From Palsa-870 sp035937155 (GTDB lineage: Bacteria; Chloroflexota; Dormibacteria; Dormibacterales; Dormibacteraceae), in contig DASYVJ010000109.1 in the NCBI GenBank assembly GCA_035937155.1, forward strand, positions 1 through 64,000: a DNA stretch of 64,000 bases, written 5' to 3'. A program made the translations under genes and the position numbers. The notes under the pieces were generated by a model. That model had not been told where the DNA came from. It was given only the letters and a program-made list of their open reading frames with translations, and made no database searches. Numbering within the stretch: the stretch's first letter is position 1; each line of letters opens with the position of its first letter. Shown in pieces: positions 34,186 to 43,700 of this stretch.

Positions 34186-34869
34186 GTGAACACTCTCGAC
34201 TTCGAGCCGCCCTATCTCTATCCCGACTATCGCTCCACGGAGCTGCGCGCTCCTAAACACGAGCCTGTGAGACTGCCTGACGAGTGGTTCCACAACGCAT
34301 CTGGACCAGTGTTCGGACGCATCCCAGTACGGGCCGAGGATGCAGACCTCACTCGCCAGCATCGAGGGGAGCCCCTCGGCGAGCGGATCATCATCACCGG
34401 GCGCGTGCTCGACAGCGACGGGCACCCTGTCCGCAACACTCTCGTCGAGATCTGGCAGGCCAACGCCGCTGGTCGCTACCTGGATCCTGCCGACGACCAT
34501 CCTGCACCCCTCGACCCCAACTTCACCGGCGCCGGCCGGGCGCTAACCGACCAGGCCGGTTTTTATCGATTCGTCACGATCAAGCCAGGCGCATATCCAT
34601 GGGGAAATCATCTGAACGCATGGCGTCCCGCGCACGTGCATTTCTCGCTCTTCGGTCCGTCCCTCGCGAGCCGGCTCGTCACGCAGATGTACTTTCCAGG
34701 CGATCCGCTGATCCCGCTCGATCCGATGATGAGCTCCATCCCAGACGCGCGCGGACGCGAGCTGCTCATAGCGCGTCTCGACCTCGACACGACGGTTCCG
34801 GATTGGGCCCTCGGCTATCGCTGGGACATCGTCCTGCGCGGCCGGCGCGCGACACCTACCGAGGCATGA
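34186..34869 (+). CDS. pcaH: Protocatechuate 3,4-dioxygenase beta subunit
   Basis: PcaH carries the Fe(III) site that opens the ring of protocatechuate between the two hydroxyls. The 227-residue protein has the intradiol dioxygenase signature ITGRVLDSDGHPVRNTLVEI, the Tyr ligand regions AAGRYLDPADD and KPGAYPWGN, and the His ligands in RPAHVHFSLFG. PcaH-type N-terminal sequence PPYLYPDYRST is present. It starts with GTG and overlaps pcaG by 4 bases (ATGA at 34866-34869). Confidence 0.95.
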   Translation: MNTLDFEPPYLYPDYRSTELRAPKHEPVRLPDEWFHNASGPVFGRIPVRAEDADLTRQHRGEPLGERIIITGRVLDSDGHPVRNTLVEIWQANAAGRYLDPADDHPAPLDPNFTGAGRALTDQAGFYRFVTIKPGAYPWGNHLNAWRPAHVHFSLFGPSLASRLVTQMYFPGDPLIPLDPMMSSIPDARGRELLIARLDLDTTVPDWALGYRWDIVLRGRRATPTEA

Positions 34870-35363
34870 CGGCACCGACGCCCTCGCAGACCGTCGGACC
34901 ATTCTTCGGTTTCGCACTGCCTTTTGAAAATGACGCGAACGCGGTCGAAAATGACGCGTATGCGACGGCCGGCGAATCGACGGACGCGATCAGGGTGGAG
35001 GGCCAGGTGCTCGATGGCATCGGAGAGCCCGTGGGTGATGCGCTGGTCGAGGCCTCCCAGGGGGACCAGTTCGCGCGCTGCCGCACCGACGGCGAAGGCA
35101 CGTTTCACTTCGTGCTGCGCAACCCGGTCGTGAGCGACGGCGCACCGTTTTTCAACATCACGGTTTTCGCGCGCGGTCTCCTGCGGCATCTCCAAACGCG
35201 CATGTACTTTCCCGACGGCGATGGAGCGAATCACGTTGATCGCGTGCTGCAGTTGGTAGACGAGTCAAGGCGGCACACGCTCATAGCCCGCCGGGACGGG
35301 GACATCCTGCACTTCGACATCCGCCTACAGGGGGAGGGCGAGACCGTGTTCTTCGCCGTCTGA
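34866..35363 (+). CDS. pcaG: Protocatechuate 3,4-dioxygenase alpha subunit
   Basis: The 165-residue alpha subunit pairs with PcaH in the active enzyme but has no iron ligands of its own. It begins with the family hallmark TPSQTVGPFFGFALPF and has the dioxygenase fold motif VEGQVLDGIGEPVGDALVEA. The His pair of the beta subunit is absent, as expected (PFFNITVFARG). It is somewhat short compared with ~200 residues in Pseudomonas. The ATG is at 34866, overlapping the pcaH stop. Confidence 0.94.
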   Translation: MTAPTPSQTVGPFFGFALPFENDANAVENDAYATAGESTDAIRVEGQVLDGIGEPVGDALVEASQGDQFARCRTDGEGTFHFVLRNPVVSDGAPFFNITVFARGLLRHLQTRMYFPDGDGANHVDRVLQLVDESRRHTLIARRDGDILHFDIRLQGEGETVFFAV

Positions 35364-35424
35364 GCGCGCAAAGCGGCGATAAGGATGTGACCCTACTGAT
35401 TGCTAGAACCGGGAGGAATTTGAC

Positions 35425-35793
35425 ATGGCTGATGAAAAGCGGGGCATGGAGGTGCGTCGTGCGGTGTTGGGGGACGCGCACGTAGATCGCGCGGAGGCGT
35501 CTCGAACACCCCTGACTGACGAGTTCCAGGACCTGATCACGCGCTACGCATGGGGTGAGATCTGGACGCGACCCGGTCTCGACCGGCGCACGCGCAGCTG
35601 CATCACCGTCGCCATGCTGGTCGCCCTCAATCGCAATGAGGAGCTGGCTCTGCACATTAGGGCGGCCTTGACGAACGGGGTTACGGTGGACGAGTTGAAA
35701 GAGATCCTTCTGCAGACGGCGATCTACTGCGGGGTGCCGGCCGCCAACAGCGCGTTTGGGGTGGCCGCAAAAGTCCTCGCGGAGGCGGGGTAA
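35425..35793 (+). CDS. pcaC: 4-carboxymuconolactone decarboxylase
   Basis: PcaC removes CO2 from gamma-carboxymuconolactone to give beta-ketoadipate enol-lactone. The 122-residue protein is a single CMD domain with WGEIWTRPGLDRRTRSCITVAML, then LALHIRAALTNGVTVDELKE and QTAIYCGVPAANSA, all diagnostic. A GGGAGGA Shine-Dalgarno precedes the ATG. It follows pcaG by about 60 bases. The domain is not fused to the lactone hydrolase PcaD, unlike in many actinobacteria. Confidence 0.94.
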   Translation: MADEKRGMEVRRAVLGDAHVDRAEASRTPLTDEFQDLITRYAWGEIWTRPGLDRRTRSCITVAMLVALNRNEELALHIRAALTNGVTVDELKEILLQTAIYCGVPAANSAFGVAAKVLAEAG

Positions 35794-35797
35794 ACGG

Positions 35798-36901
35798 ATG
35801 CTGGGACAGCTGAGAACGCCGCGAGCCGAGGTCGTCGGCAGCCTCCTGCGACCACCTGATCTGGTCGCAGCTCGCAAGCGATTGGAGTCCGGCGAAATGA
35901 ACCATGCAGAGTTCAAGGCGGTTGAGGATGCCGCGGTACGGTCGGCGGTCGAGCTTCAAGAGGGTGCCGGCATCGATGTCGTGACCGATGGCGAGTTCCG
36001 TCGATACGCTTTCTACGGCCACCTGATTGACTCGTTCGAGGGTTTCGACCGCGAGGGCGGCTGGGCGATTCCCTTCCGGGACGAGCATGGAGAGCAGCTG
36101 ATCCTCAAACGTCCCGTAGTGGTCAATTCGCTGCGGTGGAGGCGAAGCATGTGCAGCGAAGAGTGGACATTTCTTCGGTCGCTCGCAGGACGTTCTGGAA
36201 AGGTGACGATGCTGAGCGCCCAGCAGGCTGCCGCCTACTACGACCCGGAAAAGTCCAAGGGCGCCTACCCGACCCGCGACGCGTACCTGGCCGACATAGT
36301 CGACTACTCACGGCGGGAGGTGGCAGAGCTGGTTCGCCTCGGGTGCACCTACATCCAGATCGACGCGCCGCAGTACGGTGCACTGCTCGACCCAACCATT
36401 CGCGAGGGCTACCGGCAGCGGGGGAGCGACCCCGAGGAGTTGATCGACCGCTGCATCGAGCTCGACAACGCGATCATCCAGGGCCACCCGGGCGTGACCT
36501 TCGGACTGCACGTCTGCCGTGGGAACAACCAGAGCAAGTTCTACGCCGAAGGCGACTATGAGCCGATCTCGCGCATCTTCGAAAAGACGCTTTTCAACAG
36601 GTTCCTGCTCGAGTACGACGACAACCGTTCAGGAGGCTTCGCGCCACTGGCACACCTCCCCGAAGACCGTGTCGCCGTCCTTGGCCTCGTGACGACCAAG
36701 AAACCGGAGCTCGAAACCGAGACCGAGTTGAAGATCAGAATTGAAGAGGCCGCCCGCTACGTCCCGCTCGAGCGATTGGCGCTTAGCCCTCAGTGCGGGT
36801 TCGCTTCGACCATGGAGGGCAACCGGATCAGCCACGAACTACAGAAACGTAAGCTCGAGCTTGTAGGCCGGGTCGCAGGTTCGGTCTGGGGCCAAAGTTA
36901 G
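35798..36901 (+). CDS. MetE-like cobalamin-independent methyltransferase family protein
   Basis: This 367-residue protein is a stand-alone barrel of the MetE C-terminal/UROD type, about half the size of full MetE. It has EVVGSLLRPPDLVAARKRLE, DVVTDGEFRRYAFYGH, the substrate strand YIQIDAPQYGALLD, and the zinc-ligand regions LHVCRGNN and SPQCGFAST. Family members transfer methyl groups to thiols. It starts 5 bases after pcaC with a GGAGG site, so it is in the pca operon, where methionine synthesis is not expected. It may handle methyl groups from methoxylated aromatics such as vanillate; that is speculation. Confidence 0.8.
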   Translation: MLGQLRTPRAEVVGSLLRPPDLVAARKRLESGEMNHAEFKAVEDAAVRSAVELQEGAGIDVVTDGEFRRYAFYGHLIDSFEGFDREGGWAIPFRDEHGEQLILKRPVVVNSLRWRRSMCSEEWTFLRSLAGRSGKVTMLSAQQAAAYYDPEKSKGAYPTRDAYLADIVDYSRREVAELVRLGCTYIQIDAPQYGALLDPTIREGYRQRGSDPEELIDRCIELDNAIIQGHPGVTFGLHVCRGNNQSKFYAEGDYEPISRIFEKTLFNRFLLEYDDNRSGGFAPLAHLPEDRVAVLGLVTTKKPELETETELKIRIEEAARYVPLERLALSPQCGFASTMEGNRISHELQKRKLELVGRVAGSVWGQS

Positions 36902-36932
36902 GTTCGAATCCCTGTCCCGGAGCCAAATCTGA
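36901..36932 (+). repeat. Partial repeat copy D (T-arm and acceptor end of the tRNA-like block)
   Basis: The 25 bases GGTTCGAATCCCTGTCC...GGAGCCA are identical to the ends of the 137-bp copies, and the next bases AATCTGA match the flank of copy A. The copy begins exactly at the last base of the methyltransferase stop codon. Confidence 0.7.
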
Positions 36933-37158
36933 TCTTGAATCAAGGTCGCCCGTTTGCGCAACGCGGACGCCGCAAACGGACCCAACGTGCCCGGATCGAC
37001 GGGCTCTGGCTACCTGACGCGGTCCGCGATCATAAGCGACGTTTCTACCGATCGGCTAAACGCCGTCTCGTGCGTTTCTATGGGTCCCGAACCGTGCCGT
37101 CGCAAGGAAGACAATCCTTCAGCCAGTTGGTACACACCGGCGAAAATGGACCGCGATC
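36933..37158. other. Intergenic region before the GH2 gene
   Basis: About 225 bases without a recognisable gene. It should contain the promoter of the GH2 gene, but I see no confident -35/-10 pair. Confidence 0.35.
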
Positions 37159-39327
37159 TTGAAAAAGCGCTTTGGCCATCAGGTCGCGCTCGCCACCCTC
37201 GCGGTACTAGATCTGACGCTTCTCGCGGGCTGCCAATCGCAGGCACGCATCGGACTGCCGACCACGCTGGAGCTGCGCTCCGTCCGAGGCGGCGACGTGG
37301 CCTACCAGGCTGGGCAGCCGGTTCCGTCGTTCACGTATCAAAGCAGCCGGCTCCGCTTCGATCTGGACGGCTCCTGGAACTTAGAGCCGGCGAATTTCGC
37401 GCCCGCGGCCGCGTTTGTCGCGCCTCCTGGTCGCCGTGATTCGCTGACGGCCCAAGCCAACGGGCGTCAGGACCCGGGTTATGACACCACCGAATGGCGC
37501 CAGATCGACATTCCCGGTGCGCTGAATCCGCCGCCAGGCCCTCAATCCGGCGGCGCCTGGTTGCGGCGCCAATTCGACCTCGCCTCAGAGTGGTCCGGAA
37601 TGTCGGTGACACTCAAGTTCGGTGCAGTCAACTACATCGCGGACATATGGCTCAACGGCACATACCTTGGTTTTCATGAAGGCGGCTCGACTCCATTCGC
37701 ATTCGATGTCACCGACCGTGTGCTGCCCGGCCAACGCAACCTCGTGCTGGTTCGCGTGGACAACCCGCCTTGGGGATCGCGCAACGACATAGTGCCGTGG
37801 GGTCTGGCGGACTGGTGGAATTACGGCGGCATCACCCAGCCCGTCTGGCTCGAAGCTCACCCCAGCCTCTACGTGGTGCGGGCTGACGTCACGCCGCACC
37901 TCGACTCTGCGGACATCTCGGTGGTTCTGGGCAATCAGTCGAGCACGCCAATCGATGCGAGTCTCGCCATCTCGATTCTGCCCGCAGGTGTCACGCCGAG
38001 CAACCTCACCGATCCGGATCCAAAGTCACAGTTGCCTGCCGACGCGGTGCCGGTTGTGTCCGATACCGTCGACGCCGGGCGGCTCGACGCCGGCGAGGTC
38101 ACGCGCAACGAGACCACCTACACTTTCGAGTCGCCCGACCTCTGGACGCCGCAGCGTCCCGCCCTTTACTTGCTCCATATCACGGTGACCGGAGCTGGCA
38201 CAACCGTCGATGACTATTGGGACACTTTCGGGTTCCGCACGATCAGCGTTGATACAAGCGGCCCCCGTCTCCTCTTAAACGGCGAGCCTGCCTACTTCAC
38301 GGGCGCAGCACTTCACGATGAGCGCACCTTCAACCCGGCCGGCGATCAGCCCGCCGGAGGTCCCTGGCGAGATGCGGTCGATGTCATGCATTCGCTCGAT
38401 AATGCGCGGGCAGTCAACCTAACCCTGATCAGAGCTGATCACCATCCACCCAACCCATGGCTCCCTTTGCTTGCGGATCGCCTTGGCTTCGCTCTATGGG
38501 AGGAGATTCCGCTTTATCACTACACGCCAGAGACGTTCGACATCGCTTTGCGTCGCGGGATAGCACAGCAGATGCTGGCGGAGATGGTGCTCCGCGACAT
38601 GAACCGCCCGTCGGTTCTGTTCCATGGCTTCGCCAACGAGTCAACTGGGCAGTCTGGACGAGTTCAGGCGATGCAGCAACTGCACGACCTTGACCGCCGC
38701 CTGGATGGGACCCGGCTGACTGGGCAGGCGGCCTATGGTTTTGACCTCTCCGACCGCAGCAGCGACCCGCTTGATGTCGCCGGCTTCACCTTCTACTACG
38801 GCGTCTTCTATGGTGGCAGCGATGTCGCTGGAGGTACCCGGCAAGCACTGGCTTCTCTGCACGCCACCTATCCCACAAAGCCGATCGTCGTGCTCGAGTT
38901 CGGCCGCTGGGCCGACACGCGAACGGGCGACAGATTGCAGCGCACCGTATTCGAGGAAACGCAAGGAGCGCTGGACGGCGTGCGCGACACGAATACCGCC
39001 GGCTATCTCGGCTTCGAGCTCTGGTGGTCGCTCGAGGACTATTGGACGACTCGGCCTGGAATCGAGGTCGAGCGCTTCGGCCTCTTCCGACCCGACGGTA
39101 CTCGAAGACCGGTTGCGGATGCGGTGGCGGCATCCTTCGTGTCCGGAGCAGGCCAGGGCGACCGCGCGAAGATCCGCTCGGGCGGCGTCGGCCGCTCGCT
39201 GCATCTGCACCCCCGGTCGGACCTCTTCACAGGCTACCTGCTCTTCGCCGTCCTCTCGACGTTTGCGCTCCTTGGCGGCATCCTGACAACGCTGTGGGTC
39301 TTCAGCCGGCCCCGCCCGGCGTCGTGA
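37159..39327 (+). CDS. GH2-family glycosidase, membrane-anchored lipoprotein
   Basis: The 722-residue protein has GH2 order: jelly-roll sugar-binding domain (~60-215, with FGAVNYIADIWLNGTYLGFHEGG), immunoglobulin-like domain (~225-370), then the barrel. The probable acid/base Glu is in HGFANEST and the nucleophile Glu in IVVLEFGRW. GH2 includes beta-galactosidases, mannosidases and glucuronidases, and specificity is not clear. A TTG start gives a lipoprotein signal with LLAGC (Cys24). Unusually there is also a C-terminal hydrophobic span (LLFAVLSTFALLGGILTTLW). The stop overlaps the next gene (GTGA). Confidence 0.85.
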   Translation: MKKRFGHQVALATLAVLDLTLLAGCQSQARIGLPTTLELRSVRGGDVAYQAGQPVPSFTYQSSRLRFDLDGSWNLEPANFAPAAAFVAPPGRRDSLTAQANGRQDPGYDTTEWRQIDIPGALNPPPGPQSGGAWLRRQFDLASEWSGMSVTLKFGAVNYIADIWLNGTYLGFHEGGSTPFAFDVTDRVLPGQRNLVLVRVDNPPWGSRNDIVPWGLADWWNYGGITQPVWLEAHPSLYVVRADVTPHLDSADISVVLGNQSSTPIDASLAISILPAGVTPSNLTDPDPKSQLPADAVPVVSDTVDAGRLDAGEVTRNETTYTFESPDLWTPQRPALYLLHITVTGAGTTVDDYWDTFGFRTISVDTSGPRLLLNGEPAYFTGAALHDERTFNPAGDQPAGGPWRDAVDVMHSLDNARAVNLTLIRADHHPPNPWLPLLADRLGFALWEEIPLYHYTPETFDIALRRGIAQQMLAEMVLRDMNRPSVLFHGFANESTGQSGRVQAMQQLHDLDRRLDGTRLTGQAAYGFDLSDRSSDPLDVAGFTFYYGVFYGGSDVAGGTRQALASLHATYPTKPIVVLEFGRWADTRTGDRLQRTVFEETQGALDGVRDTNTAGYLGFELWWSLEDYWTTRPGIEVERFGLFRPDGTRRPVADAVAASFVSGAGQGDRAKIRSGGVGRSLHLHPRSDLFTGYLLFAVLSTFALLGGILTTLWVFSRPRPAS

Positions 39328-39737
39328 GCGGAGTCCTCAATCCGGCCACCGGACGCCACCAGGTCGTCGCGTACCTGGCCCGGCTTTCCGTGCGATCCTC
39401 GATCGAAGCGGGCGCCTGGGTGGGATTCTGCCTGGGGCTCCTTGCAGGCGCCATCATCGGGGCCGCCATCACGTGGTTCGCAGGTGCCATTCTCGAATGG
39501 CAGCGACAGCTTTCCTACACGATCGGCGTCAGCCAGGCACTGGTGCCGTTCGGCGACCGGCGCGATAACCTCCAGTCGATTCAGGACTGGTGGTTTCTCG
39601 TCATCCCGGCAACGGGAATCGCGGTCGGCCTTCTCGTGTGTGTTCTTGGGGCACTGATCGGCGGCTTGCTGGCGGTCGCTTACAACAAGTCACCAGGCCA
39701 AGCGCAAGTCTTCATTGAGATTCCTACGCTGGAGTAA
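39324..39737 (+). CDS. Hypothetical membrane protein coupled to the GH2 glycosidase
   Basis: The 137-residue protein has two strong hydrophobic segments (~33-58 and ~88-115) around a region with FGDRRDNLQSIQDWW. Its general layout resembles DUF3566-type membrane proteins, but I cannot claim membership. The GTG start overlaps the GH2 stop (GTGA), so the two proteins are made together and may form a membrane unit with the glycosidase C-terminal span. Confidence 0.65.
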   Translation: MSGVLNPATGRHQVVAYLARLSVRSSIEAGAWVGFCLGLLAGAIIGAAITWFAGAILEWQRQLSYTIGVSQALVPFGDRRDNLQSIQDWWFLVIPATGIAVGLLVCVLGALIGGLLAVAYNKSPGQAQVFIEIPTLE

Positions 39738-39806
39738 AGGAGCGGGAAATGCGTCCGGCTCGCGGCGGATTAAGTTGGATTCCAACGGTCGCTCAGTCAG
39801 ATCGCA

Positions 39807-40583
39807 CTAGCGGAGCGCCTCGAACTCTGCGTCGGTGAGTTCGATCTCCAACGCAGCCACGTTCTGTTTCACGTGGTCGCGCGACAGAGTGCCAGGAATG
39901 GGCAGCATCGCCGGCGAGCGCCGAAGGAGCCAGGCAAGCGTGATCTGTTGCACTGTCGCCCCGTGCCGCACGGCGATCTCGGTGAGCGCAGCACCTCCCT
40001 TCCCGCGCAGGGGAAAGAACGGTACGAACACAATGCCCTCGCGGGTGCAGTAGTCGACGACTCCCTCGTGTTTACGTTCTGAAAGGTTGTAGTGGTTCTG
40101 GACCGCAGCGATCGGCACTACCCGCCGGGCACGTTCGATCTGGTCGATGTCCACCTCGGAGATGCCGATGTGGCCGACCTTGCCCCGGTCCCGGTACTCC
40201 TTGATCGTGGCGAGGCTTTCCTCGATTGGAGTCTCCGGATCGACGCGGTGGAGGTAATAGAGAGAGATGGTGTCGGTCCTAAGTCGACGGAGGCTTTGCT
40301 CCAGCTCTGCGCGCAGTACCTCTGGGCGGCCGCGCCCAGCGCCCCCGCCGCCCCCGCCCTTGGTGGCCACGAAGCAACCTTCGGGGAACGGCGCGAGAGC
40401 CTCGCCGATGGTCTCTTCACTTTGTCCGCCGGTGTACGAGTGGGCGGTGTCGATCATCTGCACACCAGCGGCGACAGCCGACCTAACGAACGCGACGTTG
40501 TCCGAAGTCTTCGTCAGTCGGTTGGTTCCTAAGCCGATCCTAGCCACGTCGATGTCGCCAAACTTCACTGACTTCTCCTCCAT
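39807..40583 (-). CDS. Aldo/keto reductase
   Basis: This 258-residue enzyme reduces aldehydes or ketones with NADPH. It has the AKR barrel with MIDTAHSYTGGQSEETIGEAL (Asp and Tyr of the tetrad), Lys in CFVATKGGGG, and His in DTISLYYLHRVDPETP. The C-terminal RSPAMLPIPGTLSRDHVKQNVAA is the cofactor-binding region. The ATG at 40583 is chosen because sequence upstream is the hairpin-rich intergenic region. A Gly run (GGGGGG) after the catalytic Lys is slightly unusual. Confidence 0.9.
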   Translation of the reverse strand: MEEKSVKFGDIDVARIGLGTNRLTKTSDNVAFVRSAVAAGVQMIDTAHSYTGGQSEETIGEALAPFPEGCFVATKGGGGGGAGRGRPEVLRAELEQSLRRLRTDTISLYYLHRVDPETPIEESLATIKEYRDRGKVGHIGISEVDIDQIERARRVVPIAAVQNHYNLSERKHEGVVDYCTREGIVFVPFFPLRGKGGAALTEIAVRHGATVQQITLAWLLRRSPAMLPIPGTLSRDHVKQNVAALEIELTDAEFEALR

Positions 40584-40704
40584 ACTGGTGCCACCGCCCA
40601 GGCGCGCTTCCTTATATCTTGCCGGGCCCTCACCTCTTCCCATAAGCCCCGTCTTCCCACATGATTGCTGTTGAACATAGTCAAAGGGGGAGGGTCGGCA
40701 AGTC

Positions 40705-40742
40705 CCCTCTCCCGCGCTAGCGGGAGAGGGTGAGGGTGAGGG
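40705..40742 (+). promoter_or_regulatory. Hairpin and G-quadruplex motif upstream of the GH15 gene
   Basis: An 11-bp perfect stem (40705-40715 with 40720-40730) has a 4-base GCTA loop. Overlapping its 3' arm is GGGAGAGGGTGAGGGTGAGGG (40722-40742, written as four GGG runs with 3-base spacers), a textbook G-quadruplex motif. It lies 34 bases before the GH15 ATG and 122 bases before the divergent aldo/keto reductase ATG. Confidence 0.65.
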
Positions 40743-40776
40743 CGGCTCGACGCTCCCGTGTGCAGGAGAAGAAGCC

Positions 40777-43700
40777 ATGCGCAAACTCGACCGCCGTCAC
40801 CGCGCTCGTGTCCTTGCTTCAATTCTCACTGCGACGTGCCTCGCCCTGGCTGCCCTGATCCCGGTTACCGGCCTCGGTGCCCCCGCACCTAGTCTTGCGC
40901 CGGGCGGCCCAGGTGTGCTCTCCCATTTCGACCTGGCACGCAAAGACTGCCTAGGAACCGCCAACAACACCACATCGAAGGTCTGGTACACGGTGGCGGG
41001 CGGCGTGCTCAGCGATGTGTACTACCCAACCGTCGACAACACCAACGTCGAGACGCTGCAATACATCGTCACTGACGGGTCCAGCTTTACGGACCTTCAG
41101 TCGCGCGACATGTCGTACTCGGTGCGAGCGCTGGATCCGAGTGGCATGGAATGCCAGGTGACCGCGACGGCTAAGAGTGGCGCCTACACCATCGTCACCG
41201 ACTACTTCACAGACTCCGCGCGAAACACACTGCTGATGCGAGTCCAGATGCACAACGCGACGAAGGGGCCGCTGCAGCTGTTCGTGCGCTTCGATCCGAC
41301 CGTCAACGGAAACGGCGGAGGTGGGTCCGGAAACGGCGGCGCCGATTCGGCGACTGTCGATACCTCGACCGGCCACCCGGTGATGGTCGCTTACGACACA
41401 AAGACACTGACCAACGCAGTCAACAGGGATTACGCTCAGCCCGTCTTCGCCGCACTGGACGGTCCCATCGACCAGGCTACGAGCGGCTTTGTCGGAACTC
41501 CTAGCGATGGCTTGAGCCAGCTGGACGCCTCCCACGCTTTGACGCAGGTCTACTCGGACGCAATCAACGGCAACGTGGTCCAGACCGGCCGCGTGGACTT
41601 GTCCAACAATCAGGACGGCAGCATCACGCTCGCGCTTGGCTTCGGCGCCGACCAAGCGTCGGCCGTTGCCAGCGCAGAACGTTCGCTCCACGTGGAGCTG
41701 GAGGCGCTGCGAAACGCCTATCAACGCGGTTGGAGGACCTACGACTCTCACCTCGCGCCGCCGCCCCGGCACCTAGCTGGGCTGACGGACGCCCGGACGC
41801 GGCAGCTCGCTGCCGAGTACTACCTGAGCGCCAACGTGGTCAAGGCGTCGGAGGACAAGACGTTTCCGGGGGCCATCGTCGCCGGTCTCGCCTCGCCGTG
41901 GGGGCAGGCGGTCTCAGCGGGCGATCCGAACAACACGTACTTCGGCTCCTATCGCGAGGTCTTCGCGCGCGACCTTTATGAGGCATGGACCGGTTTGGTC
42001 GCCGATGGCGACCTCGCCACGGCGCGTGCCGCGGTAACTTTCCTATTCAACCGCCAGCAGCAGCCGGATGGGTCGATGCCACGCAACAGCTTGATCAACG
42101 GCAAGCTCGCGCCCGACTCGTTCAACACACAGCTCGATGAGTGCTCGTACCCGATCCTCATGGCCTGGACGCTGCGTATGACGGACAGAAATCTTTACCT
42201 GCAACACATCCGGCCGGCCGCTTACTTCGTGGCCTCTCACGGCCCGAGCTTCGGCCCTGAGCGTTGGGAAGAGCAAGGCGGCTATTCGCCCTCGACCATC
42301 GCTGCGGAAATCGCCGGACTGATTTCCGCTGCCGATATCGCTCATACCAACGGCGACGACGTCTCGGCCCGCGTCTTCCGCGGCACAGCAGACGATTGGC
42401 AGCGCTCGATCAAGGGCTGGACGGTGACCACCAACGGACCGCTGTCTCCGAATCCCTATTTCATTCGCCTCTCTAAGACCGGGGACCCCAATGCCGTGAT
42501 TTCGTACAACGTGGGCAACGGCGGTCCAACTCTCGACCAACGTTCGGTCATCGACGCGGGCTTTCTCGAGCTGTCGCGACTCGGTGAGCTAGCCGCGTCG
42601 GACGTAGCCATTCAGCAGTCGCTGCCGGTGGTCGACGCCACCATCAAGAGCACGACTCCGAGCGGCTCCGGCTGGCACCGCTACAACGGCGACGGTTACG
42701 GCGATGGCTCTTCAGACGGACACCCGTGGGCGCCCAGCGGACAGGGTACCGGGCACCTGTGGCCCGTACTGTCGGCCGAACGCGGCGAGAACGGATTGCA
42801 GACAGGTAACACAGCGACTGCGGTCACGCTGCTCGATTCGATGAGCATGTTCGCATCGGGTGTTGGCCTGATCCCAGAGCAGGATTGGGAATTGCCCGAC
42901 CTGGCCGCTTCGCCGTACGGCACCGACCCGACCGTGGCCTCGATCGGCTTCCAGAATGGCCACCCGGCGGGGTCCGCCGCGCCACTTACCTGGTCGGCCG
43001 GTTCGTTTGTGCGGCTTGCAGCCGACATTCGCGCCGGAAGACCGCTCGATCAGCCGGCCAACACCACTGCTCGCTACATCACCCATCAGCAGGGCACAAC
43101 CATCCTCACGGTGACCGCGCCCGCCAACCAGTCGGCCATCAACGGGTCACCGGTGACAGTGACCGGCACGACGGCGGCGGGTAACAAGGTGTCCGTGGCG
43201 GCGACAAACACCGACACCGGCTTCACCACGGCCACTGCCGAGGGCGTGGCGGCTGCGGACGGATCGTTCGGCATCTCTGTCGCGGTGACGCCTGGCACGA
43301 CTGTGATCACGGTGGTCGCCACCGCGGCAGGCGGAGGCACAGCCCACACGACCCGCACGGTGGTCTGGGACTTCGTCCCCGGCACGAAGATCTTCGACGT
43401 GACCGACCCTACCGGCGATGACAACGGACCGGGCAATTACGCATATCCGACCGCGGCCGACTTCCACGCCGGCGCCTTTGACATCACAGACTTCCAGGTC
43501 TACGACGACAGTGCCGGCAGCGGAAACATCATCTTCCGGCTGCAGACACGTGACCTGAGTCCCACCTTTGGCAGCCCCCTCGGGGCACAGTTGGTTGACG
43601 TCTATGTCCATGATCCGACGGCGGCTCCCGCGAACACGTCAACGGCGGCCTCCTTCGCCCAGCGCAACTATCAGATCGCACCCGCGGCCGCATGGAGCCG

